A DNA stretch of 64,000 nucleotides, taken from NCBI RefSeq assembly GCF_040448675.1, contig NZ_CP159289.1:2604001-2668000 (forward strand), read 5' to 3'. Each line of letters begins with the position of its first letter. The stretch's first letter is position 1. Below the pieces are notes generated by a model. It ran no database searches, was not told the origin of the DNA, and saw only the letters and a list, made by a program, of their open reading frames with translations. This DNA is from Dyadobacter sp. 676 (lineage in GTDB: Bacteria > Bacteroidota > Bacteroidia > Cytophagales > Spirosomataceae). A program made the translations under genes and the position numbers. Positions 8,574 to 16,616 of the stretch are shown here, in pieces.

Positions 8574-8909
8574 TCAATCCAAAAACATACCAAGAATTGC
8601 GGAGACGACCGAAACGATCAAACCGAAGAATAATGCGGAAATAAAACCATCGACCCGAAAGCCGTCCACCAGCGACGCAGCGAGGTAAATGATGAAGACG
8701 TTGACGACAAAATAGAACAGCCCCAGCGTCAGGATCGTGATCGGCAATGCCAGGATTTGCAGGATGGGTTTAAGGAATGTGTTCAAAATACCCAACACAA
8801 TGGCCACAACAATGGCCGTGCCCATACTCGCAACCACAACCCCGGGCACCAAATTCGCAGCGACGATGATCGCCAAAGTACTGATTACAAGACGCAGGAG
8901 TAACTTCAT
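8574..8909 (-). CDS. Phage holin family (PF04020-type) membrane protein
   Basis: 111-residue, four-segment membrane protein of the family often annotated phage holin 4-2: NLVPGVVVASMGTAIVVAI, NTFLKPILQILALPITILT, then FVVNVFIIYLAASLVDGF and a C-terminal hydrophobic segment. I start at the ATG at 8909, because the longer frame to 8951 would overlap the end of hisIE and add a polar, unrelated N-terminus. It follows the histidine operon by 13 bases and may be its last gene. Function unknown. Confidence 0.8.
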   Translation of the reverse strand: MKLLLRLVISTLAIIVAANLVPGVVVASMGTAIVVAIVLGILNTFLKPILQILALPITILTLGLFYFVVNVFIIYLAASLVDGFRVDGFISALFFGLIVSVVSAILGMFLD

Positions 8910-8922
8910 ACGATTCCGGTTT

Positions 8923-9564
8923 TTATTGGTGACGGCTACGAAGTACGTCAATTACCTCATCTAAGTCAATGTTTTTTTGTTCGAGCAAAACGAGAAGGTG
9001 GAACAGCAGATCCGATACCTCGTTCTTGAAAAGATCGTCGTCATTATCCTTCGATTCGATGACAACTTCGACTGCTTCCTCCCCCACCTTCTGTGCGATT
9101 TTATTGATCCCCTTTTTGAAAAGGCTGCTGGTATAGGACGCATCCGAGGGGTTCAGCTTTCTCTCGCGGATCACATCTTTTTGCAGGTAATTCAAAAATG
9201 CGGCGTCGCCCGCACGTGTGTCAGCAATTTCCGGCTGGCTATTTTTTTCCCCAAAACAGGTATCCGCACCGGTGTGGCAAACAGGGCCCGCGGGTGTGGC
9301 TTTGATCAGCAATGTATCGCCATCACAGTCGGCCGCGATGTCGTTTACGAACAGAAAATTGCCCGACGTTTCACCTTTTGTCCACAAGCGCTGCTTGCTG
9401 CGGCTGAAAAAAGTAACCGTGCCCTGCTGCCGGGTAACGTCCAGTGCTTCGGCGTTCATGTAGCCGAGCATCAGCACTTTACCGGTATTTACATCCTGGA
9501 TAATCGCCGGCACCAGGCCCTCGGCCGATTTATTAAAGTCAATGGTTGAAAACGTCTCGCTCAT
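8923..9564 (-). CDS. hisIE: Bifunctional phosphoribosyl-AMP cyclohydrolase / phosphoribosyl-ATP pyrophosphatase HisIE
   Basis: 213-residue fusion catalysing steps 2 and 3 of histidine synthesis in the cytoplasm. The N-terminal HisI domain (about 1-115) shows SRSKQRLWTKGETSGN, the metal-binding DCDGDT and the cysteine site CHTG...C. The C-terminal HisE domain (about 120-213) is the all-alpha NTP-pyrophosphatase fold with GEEAVEVVIE and EVSDLLFHLLVLL. It is the last his gene of the hisH-hisA-hisF-hisIE run, 92 bases after hisF. Confidence 0.95.
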   Translation of the reverse strand: MSETFSTIDFNKSAEGLVPAIIQDVNTGKVLMLGYMNAEALDVTRQQGTVTFFSRSKQRLWTKGETSGNFLFVNDIAADCDGDTLLIKATPAGPVCHTGADTCFGEKNSQPEIADTRAGDAAFLNYLQKDVIRERKLNPSDASYTSSLFKKGINKIAQKVGEEAVEVVIESKDNDDDLFKNEVSDLLFHLLVLLEQKNIDLDEVIDVLRSRHQ

Positions 9565-9656
9565 TATTTGATTGTTTCAATTAGCACATTTCCCGCCAGC
9601 CCCGCATTGTGCTTCCCGGCCGGCCGGTTCTCTGTATTTAATAAAACTCCGCGCCA

Positions 9657-10430
9657 TTACCGGGTCATCCGGATCGGCAGGTCTTTGTTTTTAAGGTATT
9701 CTTTCAAATCGGGGATATCGATTTCCCGGAAGTGGAAAATGCTGGCCGCCAGGCCGGCGTCGGCTTTCCCGGCTGTAAAGACATCGTAAAAATGTTCCAT
9801 GTTGCCTGCCCCGCCGGAAGCGATCACCGGAATATTGGCATTCCCTGAAATAACCGCCGTCAGTTCCAGTGCAAAACCGTTCTTCGTACCGTCGGTATCC
9901 ATCGAGGTCAGCAGAATTTCGCCCGCGCCACGCTCCTCCACTTCCTTCGCCCAGGGTATGGAACGGATTTCCGTCGCTTTTCTCCCCCCGTGGGTGTGCA
10001 CGATGTGCTCATGACCGTTTTCCGTTTCGATATAACGCGTATCGATGGCTACCACGATGCATTGGCTGCCGAATTCGAGCGATAGCTCATTGATCAGGTC
10101 CGGATTGCGCACAGCCGCCGAATTGATCGACACTTTGTCCGCACCCGCGTGCAGTAACGCCGACACGTCCGCAATCGAGGAAATGCCTCCGCCGACGGTA
10201 AAAGGTATATTAATGGTCTGCGCTACTCTGCGGACGAGGTCGATAAATGTCGAGCGGCCATCCACAGTGGCGGTAATATCGAGGTAAACCAGCTCGTCGG
10301 CGCCTTGCGCGGCGTACAATGCGCCCAGTTCCACGGCATCGCCAGCGTCGCGGAGGTTCACAAAATTGACCCCTTTGACGGTCCGGCCGTCTTTCACATC
10401 GAGGCAGGGAATAATTCGTTTCGTAAGCAT
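9657..10430 (-). CDS. hisF: Imidazole glycerol phosphate synthase cyclase subunit HisF
   Basis: 257-residue TIM barrel that closes the imidazole ring from PRFAR and ammonia, giving IGP and AICAR. Visible features: the N-terminal [23 protein letters not shown] with the catalytic Asp of CLDVKDG, DITAT, the phosphate site FTVGGGI, the second catalytic Asp in LTSMDTDGT, and IASGGAG. Starts 3 bases after hisA ends. HisF works as a complex with HisH, encoded two genes upstream. Confidence 0.96.
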   Translation of the reverse strand: MLTKRIIPCLDVKDGRTVKGVNFVNLRDAGDAVELGALYAAQGADELVYLDITATVDGRSTFIDLVRRVAQTINIPFTVGGGISSIADVSALLHAGADKVSINSAAVRNPDLINELSLEFGSQCIVVAIDTRYIETENGHEHIVHTHGGRKATEIRSIPWAKEVEERGAGEILLTSMDTDGTKNGFALELTAVISGNANIPVIASGGAGNMEHFYDVFTAGKADAGLAASIFHFREIDIPDLKEYLKNKDLPIRMTR

Positions 10431-10433
10431 ATA

Positions 10434-11156
10434 TTAAACTGAAAAACGCTGTAAATCGGCCAGGCTGATCCGGTTTTCATAAATCGCCTTACCGATGATC
10501 ACGCCGTAGATATTCATTTCCGCCAGCTTTTCCACGTCTTCGATCCCTGCGATGCCCCCGCTGGCGATGATATTCAGGTCGGGACATTTCTCTTGCAGGT
10601 TTTTGTATAAATCAAATGACGGGCCTTGCAACAAGCCGTCCTTCGCCACATCGGTGCTAATGGTGTACTTCACGCCCTTTTCCACATATTCTTCCACAAA
10701 ATCATATACCCAAATAGCGGTACCTTCCTCCCAGCCGCTCACGGCGATCTTCTCGTTTTTGGCATCCGCTCCGAGAATAATCTTGTCGCCCCCGTGGGTT
10801 TTGAGCCAATGTCCGAACAGATCAGGTTGCTTTACGGCAATGCTGCCGCCGGTAACCTGTTTCGCACCGCTTTCGAATACAATTTTCAGATCGTCATCCG
10901 ATTGTACGCCCCCGCCGAAATCGATATGCAGCGAAGTTTTGGTGGCTATTCTTTCCAGCACTTTCCAGTTGACGACCTTTTTGGCTTTCGCACCGTCGAG
11001 ATCTACCAAATGCAGCCTTTTCAGGCCCGCGTCTTCGAATTGCAGCGCTACTTCCAGGGGATTTTCATTGTAAATCTTCTTTTGACCATAATCGCCCTGT
11101 GTGAGGCGGACGCATTTGCCTTCAATCAGGTCGATAGCGGGGATAATGTGGATCAT
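10434..11156 (-). CDS. hisA: Phosphoribosylformimino-AICAR phosphate isomerase HisA
   Basis: 240-residue TIM barrel doing the Amadori isomerisation of ProFAR to PRFAR. Motifs: [19 protein letters not shown] with the catalytic Asp, [32 protein letters not shown] with the second Asp, and ASGGI...[10 protein letters not shown]. It lies between hisH (17-base gap) and hisF (3-base gap) in one operon. Confidence 0.96.
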   Translation of the reverse strand: MIHIIPAIDLIEGKCVRLTQGDYGQKKIYNENPLEVALQFEDAGLKRLHLVDLDGAKAKKVVNWKVLERIATKTSLHIDFGGGVQSDDDLKIVFESGAKQVTGGSIAVKQPDLFGHWLKTHGGDKIILGADAKNEKIAVSGWEEGTAIWVYDFVEEYVEKGVKYTISTDVAKDGLLQGPSFDLYKNLQEKCPDLNIIASGGIAGIEDVEKLAEMNIYGVIIGKAIYENRISLADLQRFSV

Positions 11157-11173
11157 GGTTGTGGGGCAGGCGG

Positions 11174-11764
11174 TTATCTGAGTTTGAGGAAATTTTCGAG
11201 GATTTGCTGACCTGCATTGCCGCTGATCTCGCAGTGGAACTGGGCGGCGTAAAAGTTGTCCTTATGCAGCATTGCGCTGAACGGCGATGCGTAATCGCAG
11301 CTGGCCACCGTGTAGTCGCAGATCGGTGCCGCATAGCTGTGAACGAAATAAACGTAGGCATTATCGGGCAGGCCTTCGGTGAGCGGTGATTGATAGCCGG
11401 TGATATTGTTCCAGCCCATATGCGGCACTTTGAAACCCGGGGCCGCAGGGAAACGTTTTACATCGACATCGAAAATACCCATGCATACGGTATTGTTTTC
11501 TTCCGAAAACCGGCACATGAGCTGCATGCCTACGCAGGTCCCGAACACGGGTTGTTTCAATGAAGGAATCACCTTATCGAGGCCCACATTGCGGAGGTAG
11601 CTCATGGTGGTGCTGGCCTCGCCTACGCCCGGGAAGATCACTTTATCGGCGGAACGGATCTCGGCTTCATCGTCGGTGTAAAGATAGCTCGCGCCAATGC
11701 GGTCGAGCGCGTACATGACCGACTGCACATTGCCTGCATTGTACTTGATAATGACGGTTTTCAT
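11174..11764 (-). CDS. hisH: Imidazole glycerol phosphate synthase glutaminase subunit HisH
   Basis: 196-residue class I glutamine amidotransferase that supplies ammonia to HisF. The nucleophile Cys is in [11 protein letters not shown], and His and Glu of the triad are in [10 protein letters not shown]. It is the first structural gene after the attenuator-like leader; the terminator hairpin ends about 25 bases before its ATG, so its transcription should depend on readthrough. Confidence 0.95.
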   Translation of the reverse strand: MKTVIIKYNAGNVQSVMYALDRIGASYLYTDDEAEIRSADKVIFPGVGEASTTMSYLRNVGLDKVIPSLKQPVFGTCVGMQLMCRFSEENNTVCMGIFDVDVKRFPAAPGFKVPHMGWNNITGYQSPLTEGLPDNAYVYFVHSYAAPICDYTVASCDYASPFSAMLHKDNFYAAQFHCEISGNAGQQILENFLKLR

Positions 11765-11788
11765 ACCAATCTGTACTTGAAATCGACA

Positions 11789-11820
11789 ATAAAAAAGCCC
11801 GATCTTGACAATCGGGCTTC
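11789..11820 (-). terminator. Attenuator terminator upstream of hisH
   Basis: Minus-strand hairpin AAGCCCGAT / ATCGGGCTT (9 bp, loop TGTCAAG) followed by six T, placed between a short His-containing leader ORF and hisH. The 5' arm plus flank (GGCTTCTGG on the plus strand, 11815-11823) can instead pair with GGCTTTCGG inside the leader ORF (plus-strand 11883-11891), which would form an antiterminator. Confidence 0.85.
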
Positions 11821-11869
11821 TGGGATACTATGTATTCAACCTTATTACAACACTACTTGCAAAAACACA

Positions 11870-11932
11870 TCACCCTAGACGTCCGAAAGCCATAAGGCCG
11901 TGATGCAAATGATATGTTTCAGCTGTTAACAT
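11870..11932 (-). CDS. Histidine operon leader peptide
   Basis: 20-codon ORF, MLTAETYHLHHGLMAFGRLG, with three His codons in four (CAT TTG CAT CAC) at positions 8-11, stopping at TGA. It lies between a consensus promoter and the terminator upstream of hisH, the classic place for an attenuation leader. Low charged histidyl-tRNA would stall the ribosome at the His run and leave the downstream GGCTTTCGG segment free to block the terminator; a ribosome reaching the stop codon would cover it. The ATG sits only 4 bases after the -7 box, so the transcript probably starts at or within a base or two of the A, with no ribosome binding site. Confidence 0.8.
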   Translation of the reverse strand: MLTAETYHLHHGLMAFGRLG

Positions 11933-11936
11933 GGCA

Positions 11937-11969
11937 CAAATGTAAGTAAAATTTACAATAACCGGTCAA
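11937..11969 (-). promoter_or_regulatory. Histidine operon promoter
   Basis: Minus-strand TTG, 22-base spacer, then TACATTTG, an exact match to the Bacteroidota -7 box TAnnTTTG. It lies directly upstream of the leader peptide ORF. Confidence 0.7.
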
Positions 11970-12044
11970 GAAAGCCGTAAATATTACATTAAAATTTGCT
12001 TAGAAAAATCTTCGTACCTTGCGGTTAACAAATGGCCCTGAACC

Positions 12045-13538
12045 ATGACGAAACCAATCATTCTGCCACTATTTTTTCTGCTCATTACCTTGATTACCGT
12101 TGATTCCCAGGCGCAAACCAAAGACCTCGCCGATCGTCTTTACCAGGCACACCAAACCTTCCGCGAACAAGCCCTTACCCAGCGCCGTTTCAAGCAAAAA
12201 GATATTCTTCCTTTGATCTCGGGACGGGAAGGCAATGCGATGTATCATATCGAAAAAGTCGGAGAGTCGTTCGAGGGCCGGCCTATTCAGATGATCAGGA
12301 TCGGGAACGGCAAGAAAAAGGTGCTGCTATGGACGCAAATGCATGGCGACGAACCGACCGCTACCATGGCAAGTTTCGATATTTTCAATTTTCTTGAAGG
12401 GAAAAACGATGGTTTCGACGAGTTCCGCAAGAAGCTGCTCGACAATACCACATTATATTTCGTACCCATGCTTAACCCCGACGGGGCGGAACGCTACCAG
12501 CGACGCACCATGCAGGGGATCGACATGAACCGCGACGCCGCCGCCGGCCAGACACCCGAAGCTCAAATCCTGAAAGGCCTTGTTGACCGCCTGAAACCCG
12601 ATTACGGCTTCAACCTCCACGACCAGAATCCCCGCTATTCCGCAGGCCGCAGCCCGAAACTGGCGACGGTCTCGTTCCTGGCGACTTCATACGACTACGA
12701 ACTGTCCGTCAACGACGTACGCCAGCGCTCAATGCAACTGATTGTGGGCATGAACAGGATTCTGCAACGATACATTCCCGGCCAGGTAGCCCGCTACGCC
12801 GACGACCACGAGCCACGCGGATTTGGCGATAATGTGCAAAAATGGGGTACCACATTGGTGCTGATCGAATCGGGAGGTTATGTAGGCGATCCTGAAAAAC
12901 AGTACATCCGTCAGCTCAATTTTATGGCTATTTTGTCCTCCCTGGATAAGATTGCGGACAATTCACTGACGAAGGAAAACCGGGAAGAGTACTACAACAT
13001 TCCCGAAAACGGCCGCTGGGTATACGACCTCGTCGTGCGCAATGCGACCGTGCGGCAATCGGGCAAGACGTTCACCGCCGACCTGGGCATTAACCGTAAT
13101 GAGGTAAGCTATTCCAATGCAACCAAATTCTTCTATTACAGCAAAATCGAGGACTTCGGTGATCTCCACCCACAATATGGCAGCCAGGAACTCGACGCAA
13201 CGGGGCTTACAATTGAAAAAGGTAAAGTTTATCCGACGGCCTATAAAAATATAAGCGAGATCAGTAAGCTCAATGCCCTGAACCTGCTCAGGGAAGGTTA
13301 CACGTACGTACGCCTGGCCCCCGACGCCAACACGCGCGCCCTTGGGCTTTACTTCACCACCGCCCCGCTACATATACTCAGGAGCGGCCAGGCCGCCCCG
13401 TCGGGTACGCCCGGATTAGGCAATACAGCCACTTTTATCCTCAAAAAAGGGGGTAAAGTGAAGTATGCCGTCGTGAATGGTTTCGTACATGATCTGGACG
13501 ATTTCAATACCGAAAAAGGACAAGGAATCGTGGAATAA
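12045..13538 (+). CDS. M14 family zinc carboxypeptidase, secreted
   Basis: 497 residues with a signal peptide (MTKPIILPLFFLLITLITV, cleavage near SQAQ). The N-terminal half is a carboxypeptidase-A-like fold. Zinc ligands are His101 and Glu104 in QMHGDEPTA and a third His about residue 192 in NLHDQNPRYS; the substrate-anchoring region MLNPDGAERYQRR and a likely catalytic Glu in VLIESGGY are also present. The C-terminal third has no recognised domain and may be a beta-rich module. Role: periplasmic or surface trimming of peptides or peptidoglycan stems. It is transcribed divergently from the his operon and is monocistronic. Confidence 0.88.
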   Translation: MTKPIILPLFFLLITLITVDSQAQTKDLADRLYQAHQTFREQALTQRRFKQKDILPLISGREGNAMYHIEKVGESFEGRPIQMIRIGNGKKKVLLWTQMHGDEPTATMASFDIFNFLEGKNDGFDEFRKKLLDNTTLYFVPMLNPDGAERYQRRTMQGIDMNRDAAAGQTPEAQILKGLVDRLKPDYGFNLHDQNPRYSAGRSPKLATVSFLATSYDYELSVNDVRQRSMQLIVGMNRILQRYIPGQVARYADDHEPRGFGDNVQKWGTTLVLIESGGYVGDPEKQYIRQLNFMAILSSLDKIADNSLTKENREEYYNIPENGRWVYDLVVRNATVRQSGKTFTADLGINRNEVSYSNATKFFYYSKIEDFGDLHPQYGSQELDATGLTIEKGKVYPTAYKNISEISKLNALNLLREGYTYVRLAPDANTRALGLYFTTAPLHILRSGQAAPSGTPGLGNTATFILKKGGKVKYAVVNGFVHDLDDFNTEKGQGIVE

Positions 13539-13601
13539 CTACCTGATTTTTAACTAAAAAGTACAATTCCGAAATAATTGACGCGTAACATAGGGTTAAC
13601 A

Positions 13602-13629
13602 TTGAGGTAACATTGGCAATCTACTTTTG
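13602..13629 (+). promoter_or_regulatory. Promoter of the TonB receptor operon
   Basis: TTG, 17-base spacer, TACTTTTG (TAnnTTTG consensus), 23 bases before the ATG at 13653. Confidence 0.65.
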
Positions 13630-13652
13630 TGTCGGAAATTTGACACCTTAAG

Positions 13653-16535
13653 ATGAAAACCAACTTACTTACATTACTGTTCACCCTCACTGCCGTCATT
13701 ACGGCGTTTGCAGACCCCGGTACGATCCGCGGGTCCATCAAAGACGCAAAAACCAAGGAGCCGCTTATCGGCGCCTCCGTTATGATAGAAGGCACTCAAA
13801 TCGGTGCCGCCGCCGACGTCGACGGAAATTTTGTACTTTCCAATGTTCCGGTCGGAAACCACAACATCATCATCTCCTTCGTTTCCTACCAAACGAAAAA
13901 TATACCGAACGTCAGGGTCGAATCCGGAAACACGACCGTTATCGACACCGAGCTGGATGAAGAAGGCAAGGCATTGCAGGAGGTTGTCGTTCGCGGAAAC
14001 CGGGCTACCAACACTGAGGTGGCTGTTATCAGCGAGGTCAAACAGTTAAAACCGATCGCGGTCGGCATTTCGGCGGCGCAGATCCAGAAATCGCAGGACC
14101 GCGACGCGGCGGCGGCGATCCGCCGGGTGCCGGGCATCAGCATTGTGGAGAACCGTTTCGTGATGATCCGGGGGTTGGGCTCGCGCTACAATGCGGTGCT
14201 GATCAACGACGTAATTACACCTTCAACCGAGGTAGACACCCGTGCTTTCTCGTTCGATCTTCTTCCCAGCAATATCATCGACCGGATGATTGTCTACAAA
14301 TCAGGATCAGCGGAGTCTCCCGGTGATTTTGCAGGTGGTGTTATTAAAATTTACACAAAACGCCGTCCGGACCAGAACTTTACAGACGGGGCCCTGACCA
14401 TAGGGTATCGCGCCAACACTACTTTCCAGAATGTGCAGACCCATTCCCGAAGCGGTGCCAACTGGCTTGGATTATGGGGAGCCGACCAGACACTTTCGAG
14501 CGCGTTTCCGAAGCGCTCCGCGGATTTCAACACGCTTAGTTCAGCTGAAAGGGCTGCCTACGGCAGGATTTTACCTAACAGCTGGGCATTGAAAAACATC
14601 AACGTTTCGCCAGACGTGCGTCTGGCGTTCAACCTCGGTCGCCGCTTCGACATCGGTAATGTGGATGTGAGCAATATCACCAACATCAACTACTCGATGA
14701 CCAACCAGTTTTCAAATATCGATTTGAAACTGTACCAAAATGGTTTGAATGCCAATGATGTTTTCGAGAAATACAACGATGCCAACTATGCACGTCAGAC
14801 ACGCATCGGCGTACTTCATAACTGGACGTTCCGCTTCTCGCCTGTTTTCAACCTTGAATGGAAGACGTTGTTTAACCAAATGGGCAATACCGAGACAGTT
14901 GCCCGTGAAGGTCAGCGTGTAATAGACGGATACGATGTCAAAAATTACTCACAGCGTTTCGAGAACCGCACCATTGTCACGACGCAGGTTTCCGGCGATC
15001 ACAAGATCGGCGATCTGACGAAACTGAACTGGATTACCGGGTTTGGTTATACCGGCCGTTGGGAGCCCGACTGGAAAAGAATCCGTTTTCAGCGCAGGAC
15101 TACCGAACCGGGAAGCGAGCCGGCCCCTTACCAGGCAGTAGCACCGATCGACCCGAATCCCATCGACCTTGGACGCTTTTATTCCAAATTGAACGAGCGC
15201 GTGGTAACCCTGGCGGTAAACGGGGAACATACGTTTGGCAACCCCGTCGATCGAGAGCCCAACAAGATCCGCTTCGGTATCTACGGCGAACGCAAGGACC
15301 GCGACTACTCTGCACGCTTCTACGGCTATACCAATGTAGGTGATGCCTCCGAAATCCTTCGCCGTGACATCGGCTCCATTTTCACGCCCCAGAATATAAC
15401 CGGAGAAAACGGAGGCCTGACGGTCAAAGACGGGACAAAGGACCTGGATTCATATAACGGTATCAACAACTACTACGCGGCATATTTAAGCGGCGATGTA
15501 AACTTCGGTTCCAGGGCAATCCTGACACTTGGCTTCCGGGGCGAGTATAACAATCAGCAGCTGCATTCGACCGTCGTGAACCAACGGCAGGAACTGGTAA
15601 ACAATATCGTGTTCATCCCGCTTCCGTCGATGAACTTCACTTACAAGCTGAGCGAAAAACAGAACCTGCGTTTGGCTTACTCATCAACCCTTAACCGGGC
15701 CGAATTCCGCGAAATGGCGCCGTTTACCTACTTTGATTTCAATCTCCTGGCCGACATCCGCGGCAATACCGCGCTGAAAACTGCAAAAATCCAGAACCTC
15801 GACACGAAATGGGAGTTTTACCCAACCCAGAATGAACTGATCTCCGTAACCGGTTTTTATAAGCATTTCAAAAACCCGATCGAAACATTCCTCATCCCTA
15901 CCGGTAACGGACTGGCTTACACCTTTATCAATGCCGGTTCAGCCCAAAGCTACGGCGTGGAGGCTGAAATCCGCAAAGGCTTCACACAGGCATCGAGCCG
16001 TTTCCTGCAAAACCTGACACTGGTAGCCAATGCGTCATTGATCAAAAGCAGCGTAGACCTTGGCCAGGTAGTTGAAGGGCCGGACCTAAGTGGTGCGATT
16101 CAAAAATACGACCTGACTGGCATTACCGATAGCAAGCGTCCAATGGCCAATCAATCGCCTTACCTGGTCAATGCGGGTGTTTACTACGCCGAACCGAGCG
16201 GCTGGCAGTGGAATATCCTTTACAATGTATTCGGACAAAGAATTTTCGCGGTGGGCAATGTCGACAATCCAACCGTTTACGAAATGCCACGCAATGTAGT
16301 AGACCTGAATATCAGCAAGAAGTTCAAGAGCAATCTGGAATTGCGCCTGGGTATCCAGGACATTTTCAACCAGCCCGTGCGCTTCTCGCAGGACTTCAAC
16401 CATGACGGGAAAATCGGTAAAGACGTGACCACCAAAGGTCCGAATGCCGACCAGGACATCCGCAAATTCAGACGCGGCAGCTATTTCACCCTCACGGCTG
16501 CTTACAATTTCGGGAGAAGAACCATTGTTCCATAA
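13653..16535 (+). CDS. TonB-dependent receptor with N-terminal carboxypeptidase-like domain
   Basis: 960-residue outer-membrane transporter. Signal peptide to about residue 21 (ITAFA). A CarboxypepD-reg-like beta-sandwich covers about 24-110 (GTIRGSIKDAKTKEPLIGAS, DGNFVLSNVPVG). The plug covers about 130-230, with AAAAIRRVPGISIVENRFV, RGLGSRYNAVLIND and AGGVIKIYTK. A 22-strand barrel ends in an aromatic-rich last strand (SYFTLTAAYNFG). Such receptors import large or scarce substrates using TonB energy. Its partner is the TIG/beta-helix lipoprotein 81 bases downstream rather than a SusD protein. The substrate cannot be read from sequence. Confidence 0.92.
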   Translation: MKTNLLTLLFTLTAVITAFADPGTIRGSIKDAKTKEPLIGASVMIEGTQIGAAADVDGNFVLSNVPVGNHNIIISFVSYQTKNIPNVRVESGNTTVIDTELDEEGKALQEVVVRGNRATNTEVAVISEVKQLKPIAVGISAAQIQKSQDRDAAAAIRRVPGISIVENRFVMIRGLGSRYNAVLINDVITPSTEVDTRAFSFDLLPSNIIDRMIVYKSGSAESPGDFAGGVIKIYTKRRPDQNFTDGALTIGYRANTTFQNVQTHSRSGANWLGLWGADQTLSSAFPKRSADFNTLSSAERAAYGRILPNSWALKNINVSPDVRLAFNLGRRFDIGNVDVSNITNINYSMTNQFSNIDLKLYQNGLNANDVFEKYNDANYARQTRIGVLHNWTFRFSPVFNLEWKTLFNQMGNTETVAREGQRVIDGYDVKNYSQRFENRTIVTTQVSGDHKIGDLTKLNWITGFGYTGRWEPDWKRIRFQRRTTEPGSEPAPYQAVAPIDPNPIDLGRFYSKLNERVVTLAVNGEHTFGNPVDREPNKIRFGIYGERKDRDYSARFYGYTNVGDASEILRRDIGSIFTPQNITGENGGLTVKDGTKDLDSYNGINNYYAAYLSGDVNFGSRAILTLGFRGEYNNQQLHSTVVNQRQELVNNIVFIPLPSMNFTYKLSEKQNLRLAYSSTLNRAEFREMAPFTYFDFNLLADIRGNTALKTAKIQNLDTKWEFYPTQNELISVTGFYKHFKNPIETFLIPTGNGLAYTFINAGSAQSYGVEAEIRKGFTQASSRFLQNLTLVANASLIKSSVDLGQVVEGPDLSGAIQKYDLTGITDSKRPMANQSPYLVNAGVYYAEPSGWQWNILYNVFGQRIFAVGNVDNPTVYEMPRNVVDLNISKKFKSNLELRLGIQDIFNQPVRFSQDFNHDGKIGKDVTTKGPNADQDIRKFRRGSYFTLTAAYNFGRRTIVP

Positions 16536-16616
16536 TCCAATCGCAGCACCACCATACCGGATAAATACAGTAACAGCTCAATAAACCATCCAATTGCAAA
16601 CAAACTTGAATTCACT

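Noticed and set aside
8175-8909. Prophage, suggested by two holin-like genes
   Set aside because: No other phage genes; these are small chromosomal membrane proteins next to housekeeping genes.
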